64,000 nt of DNA from the NCBI GenBank assembly GCA_963680875.1, contig OY804590.1, positions 17,730,886 to 17,794,885 on the forward strand, given 5' to 3'. Shown one piece after another: positions 10,906 to 22,772 of the stretch. The notes under the pieces were generated by a model. The model was not told where the DNA came from, did no database searches, and was given only the letters and a program-made list of their open reading frames with translations. A program made the position numbers and the translations under genes. Source of the DNA: Bathymodiolus brooksi. Taxonomy: Eukaryota; Mollusca; Bivalvia; Mytilida; Modiolidae. Positions within the stretch are counted from its first letter, which is position 1. Every line of letters begins with the position of its first letter.

Positions 10906-11215
10906 CCCACAGAATATAATATCATTGAAGTAGCATTGCATTGTTTAAATATAATTAGGTAATATAAGGTATTACGTTTATAACATAACATGTCTCGAAC
11001 AAGCCACTTACACTATAGTCTGACACTCACAAGATCAATAGCACACAGTTCTCACAATACCTATATTGGGACATGTACAGAAATGTTGGGTTAAACAGTG
11101 ATGGTCAGTAAATCCACTAATGCAATGTCAACAACCTCTCATCTTAGCTACAATCAGCTTAACGCGCTGCACATAGATACGACAAACGACGTTGGAAATA
11201 TAGGTTTTGCTTCTA

Positions 11216-11665
11216 CCGGTGTCGTATAGTAAACCTTCCGCACTTTCCCCCGGAATGCTTACTATATAGTAAACATTCCCCCTCGGAATAGTTGCTATAT
11301 AGTAAACCTTCCTCCCAGATACTTTACTATATAGTAAATATTCCCCCGGGGGAAAATTTACTATATAGCAAACATTCCCCCAACCATAGCCGATCATCCC
11401 CCCGGATATTTTGCTATATAGTAAATGTTCCCCCTTAATCCGGATAATTACTATTGATACGGAATTTATCACCTTAATCGTGTTAATTCTAATTGATATA
11501 TACCATTAATTATATCCGGTTATGATTAAAAGGTAAGAAAAATGTACGGAGCCATCTTGCAGTATTTGAGTAGGTAGGAAGGTTTACTATGCGGAATAAA
11601 TACTATCTAGTAAATCTTCCGGGAGGTTAATCTACTATGGGGGAAGGTTTACTCTATGACACCGG
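11216..11665. mobile_element. Non-autonomous TIR element, copy B
   Basis: Same terminal inverted repeats as at 8803-9286 (CCGGTGTCGTATAGTAAACC and GGTTTACTCTATGACACCGG). It retains the internal segment that copy A lacks, ACTATCTAGTAAATCTTCCG near 11608, and several TTTACTATATAGTAAA-type palindromes between 11260 and 11425. It is therefore the better guide to the uninterrupted element. Confidence 0.8.
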
Positions 11666-12729
11666 CACACACATACAGCTATGGCGGTTAATGTGATACC
11701 AATCCTCCCCAATGTGTTCACTGTGATTTGTTTTATATTATCCATTTGACATTTTACTATAGTAATTATATTGATTCCTCCCCATGTAACAATTACCTCT
11801 TTAGAAATACAGAGTAGATATAATGCGTTCTAATTACTAAATTATAATGATATCAATTATGGGAGTAAAACAAATTGTCATTATTGGTGTGATTATTTAG
11901 GTTTTAGCAGTGTTTGGCAAACTATGGTCCCATGCCAATTTAAAACACTTTGAAGATACAAAAAGCCACATGGTTAACAAATTGTTAACATAATTTCGAT
12001 TTGCCGTACATTGACGTAAGCCATCCATCTTCCATATACGAGACTGCAAAAATCACATAACAATTTGTTTGAGAAATCGTTTATAATTATTTACGCACAT
12101 CAAAATGCTTTTACACTTAATGTGAAATTAGATATAATATATGTCAATGTGTTTTATATGTTACATTTGCCCATAAAGGACGTTTTAATTCGACGATCGT
12201 ACATGAACCAGGAAGTGATATAGCAATGCCAAAAATGGAGTACTTTTGGAAATCATTTACACGAAATCATTTCAGAACGTTCATTTAAACAATTATTTAA
12301 TGCACTTCCTTGTTCTAATGTCGTTGTTATGTAACTTATACTAGAAGCCCTTCTTCCTTGTACATACATTGTATATGTAATGACTATTAGCGTGTTAAAA
12401 TGTGTTGATGTCAAGGTTTGACTAGGAAATAACTTTGAAAAAAATATCAAATATCGTCCGAACTATTCAGAACGATGAAATTCAAGATTATAACTATAAT
12501 TACAGGAACTCTCTTAATCCATGTACAAAAGAGGATGCATCAATATCTTGTCTCTTTATTAATACAGTAGATTTAAGCAATATTAGCGTTGCTCACATAA
12601 TATTTTACAGTCACGACAGATCAGATCGATTAATATTTCTACGTCATGAAGTAAATCTAATACACAGACGTACTAATATATCACCATCCTTGAATGACGT
12701 CATACATGTAGCATGGCAATGAATATTTG

Positions 12730-12875
12730 GTTGGGGGTTAGTGGGATTCGCGTTTCTCGATCTGTAGTTTTCTATATAATGTTTTGTATATCGTTGTTTG
12801 TCCTTTTGCCCTTAAGTTTTTTACCATTGTATGTTGAGTTACGGCTTCTGGTTGCCCCTTTGGTATACTCAAGCT
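12730..12875 (+). repeat. Dispersed family B copy in duplicate B
   Basis: Counterpart of 10368-10510 inside the second copy of the 2.4-kb duplication. Confidence 0.75.
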
Positions 12876-13154
12876 TTTCTCAATTAATTTGATCATCCCC
12901 ACATAATAATTATGAAGACAGTTATAATTGTTGATAAAGACATTATTGCTACAAGTAGAACAGCAGCGAGGTAAATAGGACGCGCAGTGATACACGTTGT
13001 AGTTATCTATGTCGATACCTTTAAATCTGACGTTACTGTTTTACTGATTAAGTGATAATGTCATTGACGTCATACAGAACGATACTCTTTTCAATACCGG
13101 AGTCAATATATTGTTATTAATATTATCCCTCAGTGAGATCAAAGGAACAATGTA

Positions 13155-13275
13155 TGACAATTATGAAGATACCAAACGGCTAACAAGAAACCGTAAATCG
13201 AAGAAGGACAGACAAAGCAATGGCCAAATAAAAGAGGATAGACAAGGTTCTACAAAACACTACACAGAAAACTAA
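13155..13275 (-). repeat. Dispersed family B copy in duplicate B, inverted
   Basis: Counterpart of 10775-10905. Confidence 0.7.
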
Positions 13276-13478
13276 ATTACCCACAGAATATAATATCATT
13301 GAAGTAGCATTGCACTGTTTAAATATAATTGGGTAATATAAGGTATTAAGTTTATAACATAACATGTCTCGAACAAGCCACTTACACTATAGTCTGACAC
13401 TCACAAGATCAATAACATACAGTTCTCACAATAAATTGTAGTCCTATATTGGGACATGTACAGAAATGTTGGGTTAAA

Positions 13479-14340
13479 CCGGTTATCCTGATCACAATGA
13501 GCTACTTTTGATAATTAGATATCTAGTGGATTTGACAGGTTATATGAAAAAAGATGATGTGTTTGATGTTCGTGTAGTTATATACATACATTAATATATA
13601 TATATATTTATATATATAATAAAATGTTTCATTTTTTATTGCATTTTTTTATGACTCCGTGTGAACCATCATAAGCCAGGGTTATTGTCGAGTGATAATA
13701 TTCCTAACAAAGATCCATTATAAGGTAGAGACAACCTCAACACAAGTTGTCTTACACAAGATTGACATTTCTGACTTTTTGTCAATAATACAATAAGGCG
13801 ATATATTAGCTAAATTATAAGGCTCTATTACATGAAGGCTACTTCTACAGGGTACCTCCTAACAGTAAACACTTCAGCTTTAATCTCAGTAATTGATGTC
13901 TCCCTAGAGATATAATAACTTGTTGCGGCTTCGCTTTTAATGTGCAGAGTTAAGCTGCTGGACGTACAATGTAATGTGTGATGAATACAGTTAACAGCCA
14001 TCTATCAAATACGTCAAATTTCGCAAATTGCTCGTGACAATACTTTATCATTTATTATATCAGTGCTATGATTATCGCATATTTGACCGTAGAAACTCTT
14101 AGGAATGACACCTCCTTGTTTGATCAAACAGGCGGTCGTTTAGTTTAAATTTTTAACAATCTCTACATATATAATTAGTAATACGTCGATTGAAAGATTG
14201 AAACAATGCAATTGCATTGACGGTAAATGTCAACTGTTGTTCGCACTAAATTTCATATTGTGTTGCTATGACAATACAGTCATTTTTTTTTTTTGTTTTT
14301 TTTTTTTTTTTTATAAAAAATTACTTATTTTGATGATCTA
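13479..14340. other. Non-coding; (TA)n and poly(T) tracts
   Basis: A TA-rich tract lies at about 13592-13620 and an interrupted poly(T) at 14283-14313. Nothing else recognised. Confidence 0.6.
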
Positions 14341-14460
14341 AATTTTAATAAAGATGCAGATATCTAATTTAGTGCGGACGACGCGTTTCTGGAATAAACT
14401 GGGGTTATTTTCATTCTGCGGACGACGCGTTTCTGGAATAAACTGGGGTTATTTTCATTC
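14341..14460 (-). repeat. Dispersed family C tail with a 44-bp duplication
   Basis: Reading on the minus strand, TTCCAGAAACGCGTCGTCCG and ACTAAATTAGATATCTGCAT match the conserved end of family C. The segment GCGGACGACGCGTTTCTGG.. is present twice in tandem (from about 14373 and 14417). The CTGATGA box of the hammerhead-like core is lost here (AACCCCAG instead). Confidence 0.75.
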
Positions 14461-15114
14461 TATTTCGAATAGGTGCTTTTACTGTGTATATATAGACATT
14501 ATTAGTGCAGCGTCTTATAATATGAAATTTATGTGTATGAGGCTTAAAAACTGGGATAAAGGCGAAGATCACCGAGCCTTTCCTTTTTTGTTGTGCAGAA
14601 TACGCATAAACATTAATATTTTAAGATACTGAACTGATATTGTGTTTATCCTGCAGACAAATCACAATAATCCATAGAAGTTTATATTTGTAACAAAACA
14701 ATATCCACTCAATGCAATATGCCTTCTCAAATAGAACAACTTATGACATAATAATGTTCTCTTTAATAGAGGAAAAAAACAACACCTCGTAAACTTTCAA
14801 AGCACCAAGAATATCAGCCAGTTACATAAGAATGTATATATGTGTTATTAAAATGCAATAAATTGATATCGTCAATCACAAATGTAGCTTTTCTTTAATT
14901 TTGTTGTTGACATTTTATAATTATTCTAGTAATTTATTGGATAATGATTCAAATCAGAAAATTGCTTTTGCTTAATGTATGGTTTAGTCTGATCGTAAAT
15001 TGTATAATTGATTTGGTAGCAAAATGTCATTAACAATTTTTTGTAAGCATGGCTCAACAAGTATTTCGTGGTTTTTTTTGGGTTTTTTTCCCTTTGGTTT
15101 ATGGTGTTTAAAGC
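14461..15114. other. Non-coding, no feature seen
   Basis: AT-rich. A T-rich run lies near 15070-15090. Short frames without recognisable domains. Confidence 0.5.
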
Positions 15115-15355
15115 CGCTTTCGTCAATATTTGAGCTATATCATGGCGGTCAGTTTTATTGATGGTGGTAACCGGAGAACCCGGAGTAAATCTCCGACCTG
15201 TCGCATATCACTGACAAACTTTATCACATAATATTGTATCGAGTACACCTCGCCATGAACAGGGTGTGAACACACACCTTTGGTGGTGGTAGTCGTTGAT
15301 TGCACAGGTAATTGTAAATCCAACTACCATAAAATCACGACCACAACGGTGCCCG
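15115..15355 (-). repeat. SINE-B copy
   Basis: Minus-strand tRNA-derived SINE. On that strand: a head GTCGTGATTTTATGGTAGTTGG (in pieces GTCGTGATTTTATGG, TAGTTGG); a body GACAGGTCGGAGATTTACTC; and the shared tail CCGCCATGATATAGCTC, AATATTGACGAAAGCGGC. Box B is degenerate. Confidence 0.8.
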
Positions 15356-16539
15356 ATGCTAAACCTTTCAATGTTGAAGAATTTTTTCAGAGCTTTTCTT
15401 TTATCGTTTATTTTTATATGTATTGCCGTTGGAGATACAGTTATAAAGAGGAGAGGGCTTTAACCGGTTTAAACCCGCCACTATTTTGTGCCTATCCCAA
15501 TCAACTACCTGGATCTCCAACGTCATATGATGTGGTCCCCTTTGTGTATTCAGACAATCAGTGTTTAAGCTTTGTTTTCAAAATATCGAATATTTTCCCT
15601 TTCGATACACTGGTTGCAATGTTCGGAATATTAGATAGGGTAAGAGATACAAAACCTATACTCTTTCGTCACCGATGGCTGATATAGACTAGGCTAGTAC
15701 TAACATTGACGAATAACAAAAACAACTCCTCGGAATATAGTAAATCATACCTTTCAAAGATTTGAGTAAATCCTATAATCAAATGTAATCTATGTAATGT
15801 ATACAAAAGTAATGTATACTATTTCTGGTTTATTTTGCTATGTATAATATATAAAGTGTTAGTAAACATTTTATCAATGTTTTTTATGTCAAATATTTTC
15901 CTTAATATCCTTATTAGTGTCTTTCTATTTTATAAAATAATGAATTTTGACATTTTTGATAGGATTTCAAAAAAGAGATTTTCTTAACTTATCACGTTTT
16001 AGCTAGTGATCGTTTTGACAGTACATTGATAACTGAATGTAGGAGTATAGCTATATACAGACATATACTGGTTAAATGATAATAAATATTTATACAAAGA
16101 GAAATGTTCTAATTAATCCAAGATAGCATTTATTGAAATGAAGAAAAACGTGGGTGATGAAAAGGTTAATGTTTTGTCGTAATAAAACGTAGCTATCAAT
16201 TTTTTTTTGTAAGTTTCGGAAAGGATGTTAGAAGAAACAAATTAACTATTTTATTAAATGGGAATTTATTGTCTGATATTGTAACTAATAAAACAAACTG
16301 CCCTATCAGAATTACTTAGAATTGAGTCTTATTCATCTTTAATTGTGTATCCGTAGCCGCGATACATTAGATGATCTTATGACGTCTATGCAATCAGTGT
16401 ATATCATCATTGTCTCTTAATAACTGTTTTTGTATTCTTCAAAAATCAAAATTATTTTTATTCTGACCAAAGCGTAGTATAAATGGCTTTTTATTCAACC
16501 CACCTACATAGTATAACGTATATTATTTAAAAAAAATTG
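15356..16539. other. Non-coding, no feature seen
   Basis: A frame of about 110 codons (15356-15687) is open but continues out of the SINE and has no recognisable domain, so it is not called. Otherwise AT-rich and featureless. Confidence 0.5.
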
Positions 16540-16645
16540 ATATATTATTTTACTTTCCAATATCTGTAAATTGAGTGTACCTGAAGAAGGTTATGCCAGA
16601 AACGAACCGTACCCACTCAGTTTGATATATACGTTTGTATTAGTG
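16540..16645 (+). repeat. Dispersed family C tail with hammerhead-like core
   Basis: GTGTAC (16575-16580), CTGAAGA (16581-16587), GGTTATGCC, GAAAC (16599-16603), then CGTACCCAC. Box one fits the CUGANGA rule. The cleavage triplet is lost (ACC in place of GUC). The downstream strand GTAC still pairs with the upstream GTAC. Confidence 0.7.
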
Positions 16646-17149
16646 CAATCTTACGACTCGAAATTTAAATCAACAAGAGAATGAATACACATTATTAATC
16701 AAAACATAACCAACACGAAACTTTAAAAGGTTAGGGAGTAAGAGCCACGCTCAGCATTTCCTGTCCCGTAGATACCACCTGTCGTGTAATGATGGAATTT
16801 TTCAAAATCGAGTTTACGATGACACGTTATATTCCCTTATATTTACAATTATTAACTAAGCGCTCAAAATCACCGGATAAAGAATACGGTGTTGCCTATT
16901 ATAGCACATGTAACATTTTCATTCTAATTTAAACTCATCTGGTTGGAAAGTATGGCGTTTTCATCTCTGTGGGTGTGTTGTACTCCCAAGTGATGGTAAT
17001 AACCCAGAGACTTAAATTAAGATCAGGTGGGCTAATAGAAGTAAAACAAAAAGACATAATGTTCTTCAATGTTGTTATATATTAATACTTGACTCTAACA
17101 TACGTTGTATTAATAATATTTGTTTGTCTATTAGAAGTATGAATAATGG
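16646..17149. other. Non-coding, no feature seen
   Basis: No recognisable signal. Naiad copy 2 begins at its right edge. Confidence 0.5.
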
Positions 17150-18539
17150 GTCTGAGTTAGAGTCCTTGTCAGGCTGGGTTAGAACAATTAGGTCTCTAGT
17201 ACAAGGTCGGATTCACAAACTCACAAATTGTGTTAATAGTCGACCTATGTCTGTATTTAAATACCAAGAAGCTGTTAAGTGTCTTTTCTCTCTTCATGAC
17301 AAATATGTTATCGTTTCTGCGGAAAAGGCTTACAACAATATCGTGTTTGTATGTAAATCATATTACTTCGAATGCCTAATCAAGGAATTAGGCATAAATA
17401 GCAACACCTCTAGTAATACCACATACAAACCAACTTCGTTCGACAAAGATGAAATCATAGCTAACGACAGATCATTCATGACCTCTTTAAACATTCCCTC
17501 TGGTAAAGAGTCTGAGGATTTACCCTATTTATATTGGATACCTAAACTCCATAGGACACCATGCAAAGAAAGGTACATAGCGGGATCATCAACTTGTTCG
17601 ACGAAAGAATTGTCTATTCACCTGACAAAGATTCTGTCTGCAGTAAAAGAGGGACAACAGAAATATTGTGAAACTGTTTACTCGCGTAGTGGCATAAATC
17701 ACATGTGGATTTTGAAAAACTCTAAAGATCTTTTGGATAACCTGAAATCAAGATCTTTCTCTCAGGTATCCTCCATCAAAACTCTATTTACCACCCTACC
17801 GCATGACAAACTAAAAACCCGCTTAAAAGAAACAATTCATAAAGCTTTCAGTCATAGAAATTATGGCTCAAAATGTGTTGTGTTAGGCTACAATTCCACA
17901 TATTTTTCAAACAAAATTCAAAAAGGTAAAACATGCTACTCCGAGGAACAAGTGATCAGTATGCTGGAGTTCCTCGTCGATAACATATGTGTCTCCTTTG
18001 GAAGGACACTGTTTCAGCAGGTCGTCGGCATACCAATGGGTACGAATTGTGCCCCTCTTCTAGCCGATTTATTTGTATACTCATATGAGTCGGAGTTTCT
18101 TCAAAAGCTTGTAAAAGATAAGAAGATTCATGAGGCTAGAGCCTTTAATTTCACATACAGGAATATTGATGACGTTTTATCTATCAATAATTCTAGATTT
18201 GCAGAATTTCTTCCATTCATATATCCTCCAGAGCTGAGAGTTAAAGAGACCAACGATACAGCTTCGTCCGCATCATTTTTGGACTTATACCTCGAATTTG
18301 ACGACTGTGGTCAACTCAGTACTAAAATTTATGATAAAATCGATGACTTCAATTTTAAAATCATAAACATGTGCAGCAATATACCAGTTTCTCCTGCATA
18401 TGGTGTTTACATCTCGCAATTGATTCGCTATGCAAGGGCCAGTAGCAATTATTCTGATTTCCTAAAACGTCATCTTCATCTGAGAAACAGGCTACTGGAA
18501 CAGGGCTATGAAAAAAATTCGCCTTATTCGATCTCTTAA
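17124..18539 (+). pseudogene. Naiad RT, long open frame but catalytically dead
   Basis: A 471-codon frame, the longest Naiad frame in the window. The first few codons (before about 17153) are flanking sequence and there is no credible own start. It contains PYLYWIPKLHRTPCKERYI, PMGTNCAPLLADLFVYSYE (motif B intact, unlike copy 1), and FLDLYLEFDD. Two defects matter. First, a 15-bp in-frame deletion near 17783 removes the FDFST of motif A (SIKTLFTTLP where copy 1 has SIKTFDFSTLYTTIP), and with it a catalytic aspartate. Second, motif C reads NIDD instead of YIDD. One extra A near 18515 shifts the frame and replaces the normal C-terminus (..SLKKFIFRYQDLVEIYS) with NSPYSIS. Openness here does not mean activity. 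Confidence 0.88.
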
Positions 18540-19005
18540 AAAGTTTATATTCCGATACCAAGATCTTGTCGAAATATATTCCGTCTCTGCAGAAACGATT
18601 ATAAGCGATGCATTTTCATATAGTAAAAATGTATGAAGATAAAGAAATCAAGAAAGATGTCAAAGATATTTTTTTATCAATGTGTGACTTACAAATGTTT
18701 TTTACATTTACTTCACTGAATATGGTACTGCTTTGACAACTATTTTACCTATTTTGTTCCTGTATTTAAATACTGCTATAGTGACAGCTGGAACCTTTCA
18801 ACCGTAATGAGAGCGGGAGGTTTGGCGCTTTAAAATCTGATTCAACACACCATTTCTTTAGAAATGCCTGTACCAAGTCAGGGTCATTACAATTTTCACA
18901 ATTTTCCGGTTGTTGACTGATTTTGTCTGTTTATATAATTATGAGTTTTGACTTTCCCTTTGTAAGATTGTTCGGAGTTCAGTAATTTTGTTATTATCCT
19001 TATTT
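17150..19005 (+). mobile_element. Naiad copy 2, 5'-truncated
   Basis: Homology with copy 1 starts at GAGTTAGAGTCC (about 17153), just after the linker, so nuclease and CxC linker are absent. It then runs through the RT and the complete 3' untranslated region to ..TTATTATCCTTATT near 19003. Cutting at the 5' side with a fixed 3' end is usual for target-primed insertion. Confidence 0.88.
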
Positions 19006-19104
19006 CATCAGCTTTGGAAAAAAAATCATAGCGACCATATATAGTGGTGGGCAAAATTAATCAAACATCAACATATATAATTAATGAAGTATCACCAATG
19101 CTTC

Positions 19105-19315
19105 AGGGGCAGACGTGGTCGTGATCGTATGATAGTTGGATTTACAACTACATGTGCAATCAATGCCTGTCATCACCAACGTTGTGCGTTCGGACCCCGT
19201 TCATGGCGAGGTGTAATAGATACAACATTATGTGATCAAATTTGTCAGTGACTTGCGACAGGTCGGTGGTTTTTTCAAGGTACTCCTGTTTCCTCCATAA
19301 ACCAATCCAACCAAT
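19105..19315 (+). repeat. SINE-B copy
   Basis: tRNA-like head GTGGTCGTGATCGTATGATAG and TTGGATT, box B-like GCGTTCGGACCC, then GTCAGTGACTTGCGACAGG and TCGGTGG, which is the conserved body. Confidence 0.85.
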
Positions 19316-19600
19316 GCTTCATCTTACTTGTGTCTAACACGATTTCTAGGTCACATGTTGTTCGTGTCGATTAACAGTCAACCAAAAAGTGTCACAAGTC
19401 ACACTAGTGGTGAACGAACTGTTTACCTTTCCAGAGGAAATGGGATGACCTCCGAATTTGGTGGGGCTCGTGTTACTCAATCTGTATTTTTCTGTATGGT
19501 GGCTTGTTGACCATTGTTGGTCTTTTAGACGTTGTTTTCTTTGATTTACGGCTTCTGGTTGTCTCTCTTTTATCTTTAAATATGCCCACTATGTATAGTG
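19316..19600 (+). repeat. Dispersed family B copy
   Basis: TTGGTGGGGCTCGTGTTACT near 19460, CTCAATCTGTATTTTTCTG, GACCATTGTTGGTC, GATTTACGGCTTCTGGTTG. Several short open frames overlap it; they are repeat artefacts. Confidence 0.75.
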
Positions 19601-21419
19601 CCCATGATCTAATGTACAGGCATTGCATACATATAATCTTGCTTTCTATGCGCTCTATAATACATTTTAAGAACAAGCTTGCTTTGAATAATATCCATTT
19701 CTTTTCACATGTATTCTGTTTCTTTATTTCAGACAGCAGAATTACACAGACACGTTTGTCAGCGGTTATTAGTACAAATAGACTTGAATTATATTTATAT
19801 CTCTAATGATTGTGCCTAATGATCAAGTAAAACAAATCTAAAACATCAACTATTTGCATAGTACTCTATTGTCTTCGTCTTATATAATCCTGTGTGACAA
19901 CATTCACATGTAATTAATTCAAAAAATGATCTCATATAGACATCGTCTAGTCTTTTTTCACTATTTTGTTTCATATATATCGTCTTACTTCATATTCATT
20001 AATTCAAATAGCTAGACTATGAATATGAAATATGGCGCATTGATTAGCAAGTACAGTAAGGTATAGTTTAAGGAGTGCAGGGTTGTTGTTATAGTATAAG
20101 ACCAATAATCAAACTATTCTAAGACTGTGCATGGTAGGTCAGCAATAAGAGCGTTGTTCCTTTACTTTGGTTTCTGTCTTAAATGTAATGTTGGAGAGTC
20201 TCTCCTCTTCATTTACATCCATATCCTTTCTTTACTAATTAAAAATAAATTTGGAACGGTATTAGCAAATGCAAACATCGCTTACTGAATACGGAAAATT
20301 ATCAAAGCGATTATATCCTCTCAATTCTGACTCGAAACGTCTTTGCAAATAAAATGGAAAAACAAAAATTACCACCCTGTTAAATGAAATACCAAACAAA
20401 AGAATGAAAAATAACATGAAAAATTGAGTAAGATTGAGTATATTTAAAAAAAAAACAAAATAAAACAAGCAAACACATTTTTCAGGTATAATATATCTCT
20501 GGAATTTCGACCATAACATATATTCCTGCCACAACATATTGACAACATGATACATTTAAAGTTGTTGCATGGATTGCCCCTTGCGACCGTAGGAAGATGG
20601 ACTGGGTTGCGCAAATCTCAAGTAAACTTAAGGGTCAATTAAAATTAATTCACGCTTAAATGTATTTGGAATGTACATGAAATTAACTTACACTTGGGTT
20701 TTAATTCAGACTTAAATTTAATTTTGGATTGTGCAACTCAGTCCTGGAACTCACAACTTTAGCGATTAGAGGTACTGATTGCTGAGGGGGGTATACATGT
20801 AACAACGCTACGATCGAGGTCACGACGATGATACCTATTAAGACATGATATTTGGTGAAAGTTTGGAATTTTAGACGTCCATTTTATAAACATTCTTCAT
20901 TTCATATTCAAATAAATAGCATACCATTCCAGATAAATGTTCACATTAGAGTTTATCAATTAAACGAAAAGCTTCATATGACATTAACCGTTATAGTCAA
21001 TCCGTGATTGCTATGCAATATGAAACTTTGCACTCAAATGAATACCATTTTCTAATCATATGCAACATTAAGTACAGATTAAATTTTATTGGAGGGAAGT
21101 CTTAACTAAGATAAATTAATAACAGAGACGTATTACCGACTTACTCTAATAGGTATGGACGTGTATTTAACGGCTTAAATAGTTTATATAATAGCACCTA
21201 ATAGGGTGTATTTTACTTGAAAATGTTTACTTTTAGAGCTATTGTATTGCAAATTCAGCTTTGAACATTTGAACGTGTAATAAATCATCTACGATGTATC
21301 ATCGTTTTGTTCGATTTACATTTCGGTTTCCCTTATTGTTTGTCTTCGGTATCGTGTATTAACAACGCTAAGTAAACCAAGTCATGTAAAAACATATATA
21401 CTATTCATTGTATATTTCA
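19601..21419. other. Non-coding, no feature seen
   Basis: AT-rich. An A-rich run lies at about 20450-20465. Nothing supported as coding. Confidence 0.5.
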
Positions 21420-21605
21420 GGAGCACATGAGGTCACACGAAGTGTTTAGTGGTATTCGAGTTTCTCAATCTTTAGTGTTCTGTATTGTGTTTTGTAGATC
21501 ATTGTTTGTACTTTCGTCCTTTTTCTGTTTGCCATTGTTTTCTCTGTCCTTACTCGATTACGGCCTTCAGATTCCCTCTTTGGTATCTTCAGACTTGTCT
21601 TAGAA
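21420..21605 (+). repeat. Dispersed family B copy
   Basis: GTGGTATTCGAGTTTCTCAA, ATTGTGTTTTGTAGATCATT, GCCATTGTTTTCTCTGTCC, TACGGCCTTCAGATTCCC, TTTGGTATCTTCAGAC. Confidence 0.75.
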
Positions 21606-22059
21606 AATTAGATAGGTTTTGTTAGACCTGTTACTAAATCTCTAACAAATAAATGTTATATTTTCAGGCATTGCATGTTTATTGTATATATATATCGCCA
21701 TACTTTGTGCAGAAGGCGGACAGAAAGTAAACATGTTTTGGTATATCTAATGACATGCAACTGAGTGTAAGCATTAATTCCTCTAAAGGTTGTTGGAAGA
21801 TTTATTACAACACGGAGTACACACAATACTCAATTTAATTGCAGCGAAATGGTTGTCTATCCAACAGAGAGAATAATTTGTATACATGCTCGATGAAGGT
21901 TATTGATACGATTTTTTCATTGATTTTGCCATAATTGATGGTGTTTTCGGAAATACGATATTTCATTCAAAAACAACCTGCAAAGTACGATTTACCAAAT
22001 GTAAAGAGAACAAATGTTAGATTGCTCGTTCTTATTGTTTTATTGTTGAACTGTACAGT

Positions 22060-22262
22060 CCCTGATTTATGTAATTATTATTAACACTAGGGTTATCCCC
22101 CCTCAGGCATAGGTGACCTTAGCTTATTAGCGATCTAGCTTAAGCCCTTTGGTTTGCTTCCTCTTTAAAATATTTTACTTTACAATCTATTGCCTTTGAG
22201 CTTTTGATGAAGGTTATTCCAGGAACGCATTACATTAGATATCTACATTTTTATTAATGTCA
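22060..22262 (+). repeat. Dispersed family C copy
   Basis: Contains CCCTCAGGCATAGGTGACCT, then CCCTTTGGTTTGCTT, and the tail TTTGATGAAGGTTATTCCAG (about 22203) followed by GAACGCATTACATTAGATAT. The hammerhead-like boxes are damaged (TTGATGA, GGAAC). Confidence 0.75.
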
Positions 22263-22267
22263 AAGGC

Positions 22268-22585
22268 TCGATACATCTGCATCTGCTGGTGAACTTTTAG
22301 TTCAGAAGGTATCATCCACCCAGTAGCCAATGCTTTGGCACTGAGAATATTTATTAGACATAATTGTAATTAAAATGTAATAGTTCCTAAGTAATGTTAT
22401 CACTATTAAAGCTGTGATTCTCATCCTTCAGATATAAGCGATCTTATCGTATTTTGGCTATCTTATTTAGGCCCTTTGGTTTACTTGCTCCCAAATATTT
22501 TAAGTTATGTGGCTTTCATTCCTGTCGACGGTGAGTGTACCTGATGAAGGTTATTCCAGAAACGCGTCGTCCACCCGAGACATTA
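22268..22585 (+). repeat. Dispersed family C, best copy, hammerhead-like tail
   Basis: The most complete copy: 'gctggtgaacttttagtt', a 'ggcactgaga' block, a body with GCCCTTTGGTTTACTTGCTC, and the tail. The tail at 22533-22575 reads GAGTGTAC, CTGATGA (22541-22547), AGGTTATTCCA, GAAA (22559-22562), C, GC, GTC (22566-22568), GTCCACCC. These are the two invariant boxes and a cleavage triplet of a minimal type I hammerhead ribozyme. The 3' strand of stem I is mutated in this copy. Confidence 0.75.
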
Positions 22586-22760
22586 GAAGAAACCATATAA
22601 CGTGGCCTCGCAATCAGACAAGATTTACATTGGAAAAGCTGTGTATGCTTGCTCTGCCTGAGTAAAGATCATCCTTGAGTTGTCATGATGGATAAAATAG
22701 CAAACGTTAAAGGAGCTATGGGTATAAAGGACAGACGTATGTCACCCTTGCAAGAATGAA

Positions 22761-22772
22761 ATAACCACACAA
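22761..22772. repeat. Target-site duplication, 3' side of LINE
   Basis: ATAACCACACAA, directly flanking the poly(A) tail. Identical to 28598-28609. Confidence 0.7.

Larger units (their letters stand above)
8677..13478. repeat. 2.4-kb tandem duplication
   Basis: Copy A (8677-11090) and copy B (11091-13478) match along their whole length, starting from TTAAACAGTGATGGTCAGT at 8677 and 11091, through matching blocks at 10080/12455, 10370/12735 and 10981/13355. The offset is about 2414 bp at the left end. Differences are scattered substitutions and small indels. The largest is a stretch of about 95 bp of Naiad 3' end at 9158-9251 present only in copy A. Each copy contains a terminal-inverted-repeat element and two opposed stubs of dispersed family B. 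No coding gene is seen in either copy. Confidence 0.95.

Noticed and set aside
15280..15687. 135-codon plus-strand frame
   Set aside because: Its first part is antisense SINE-B; the remainder has no domain.
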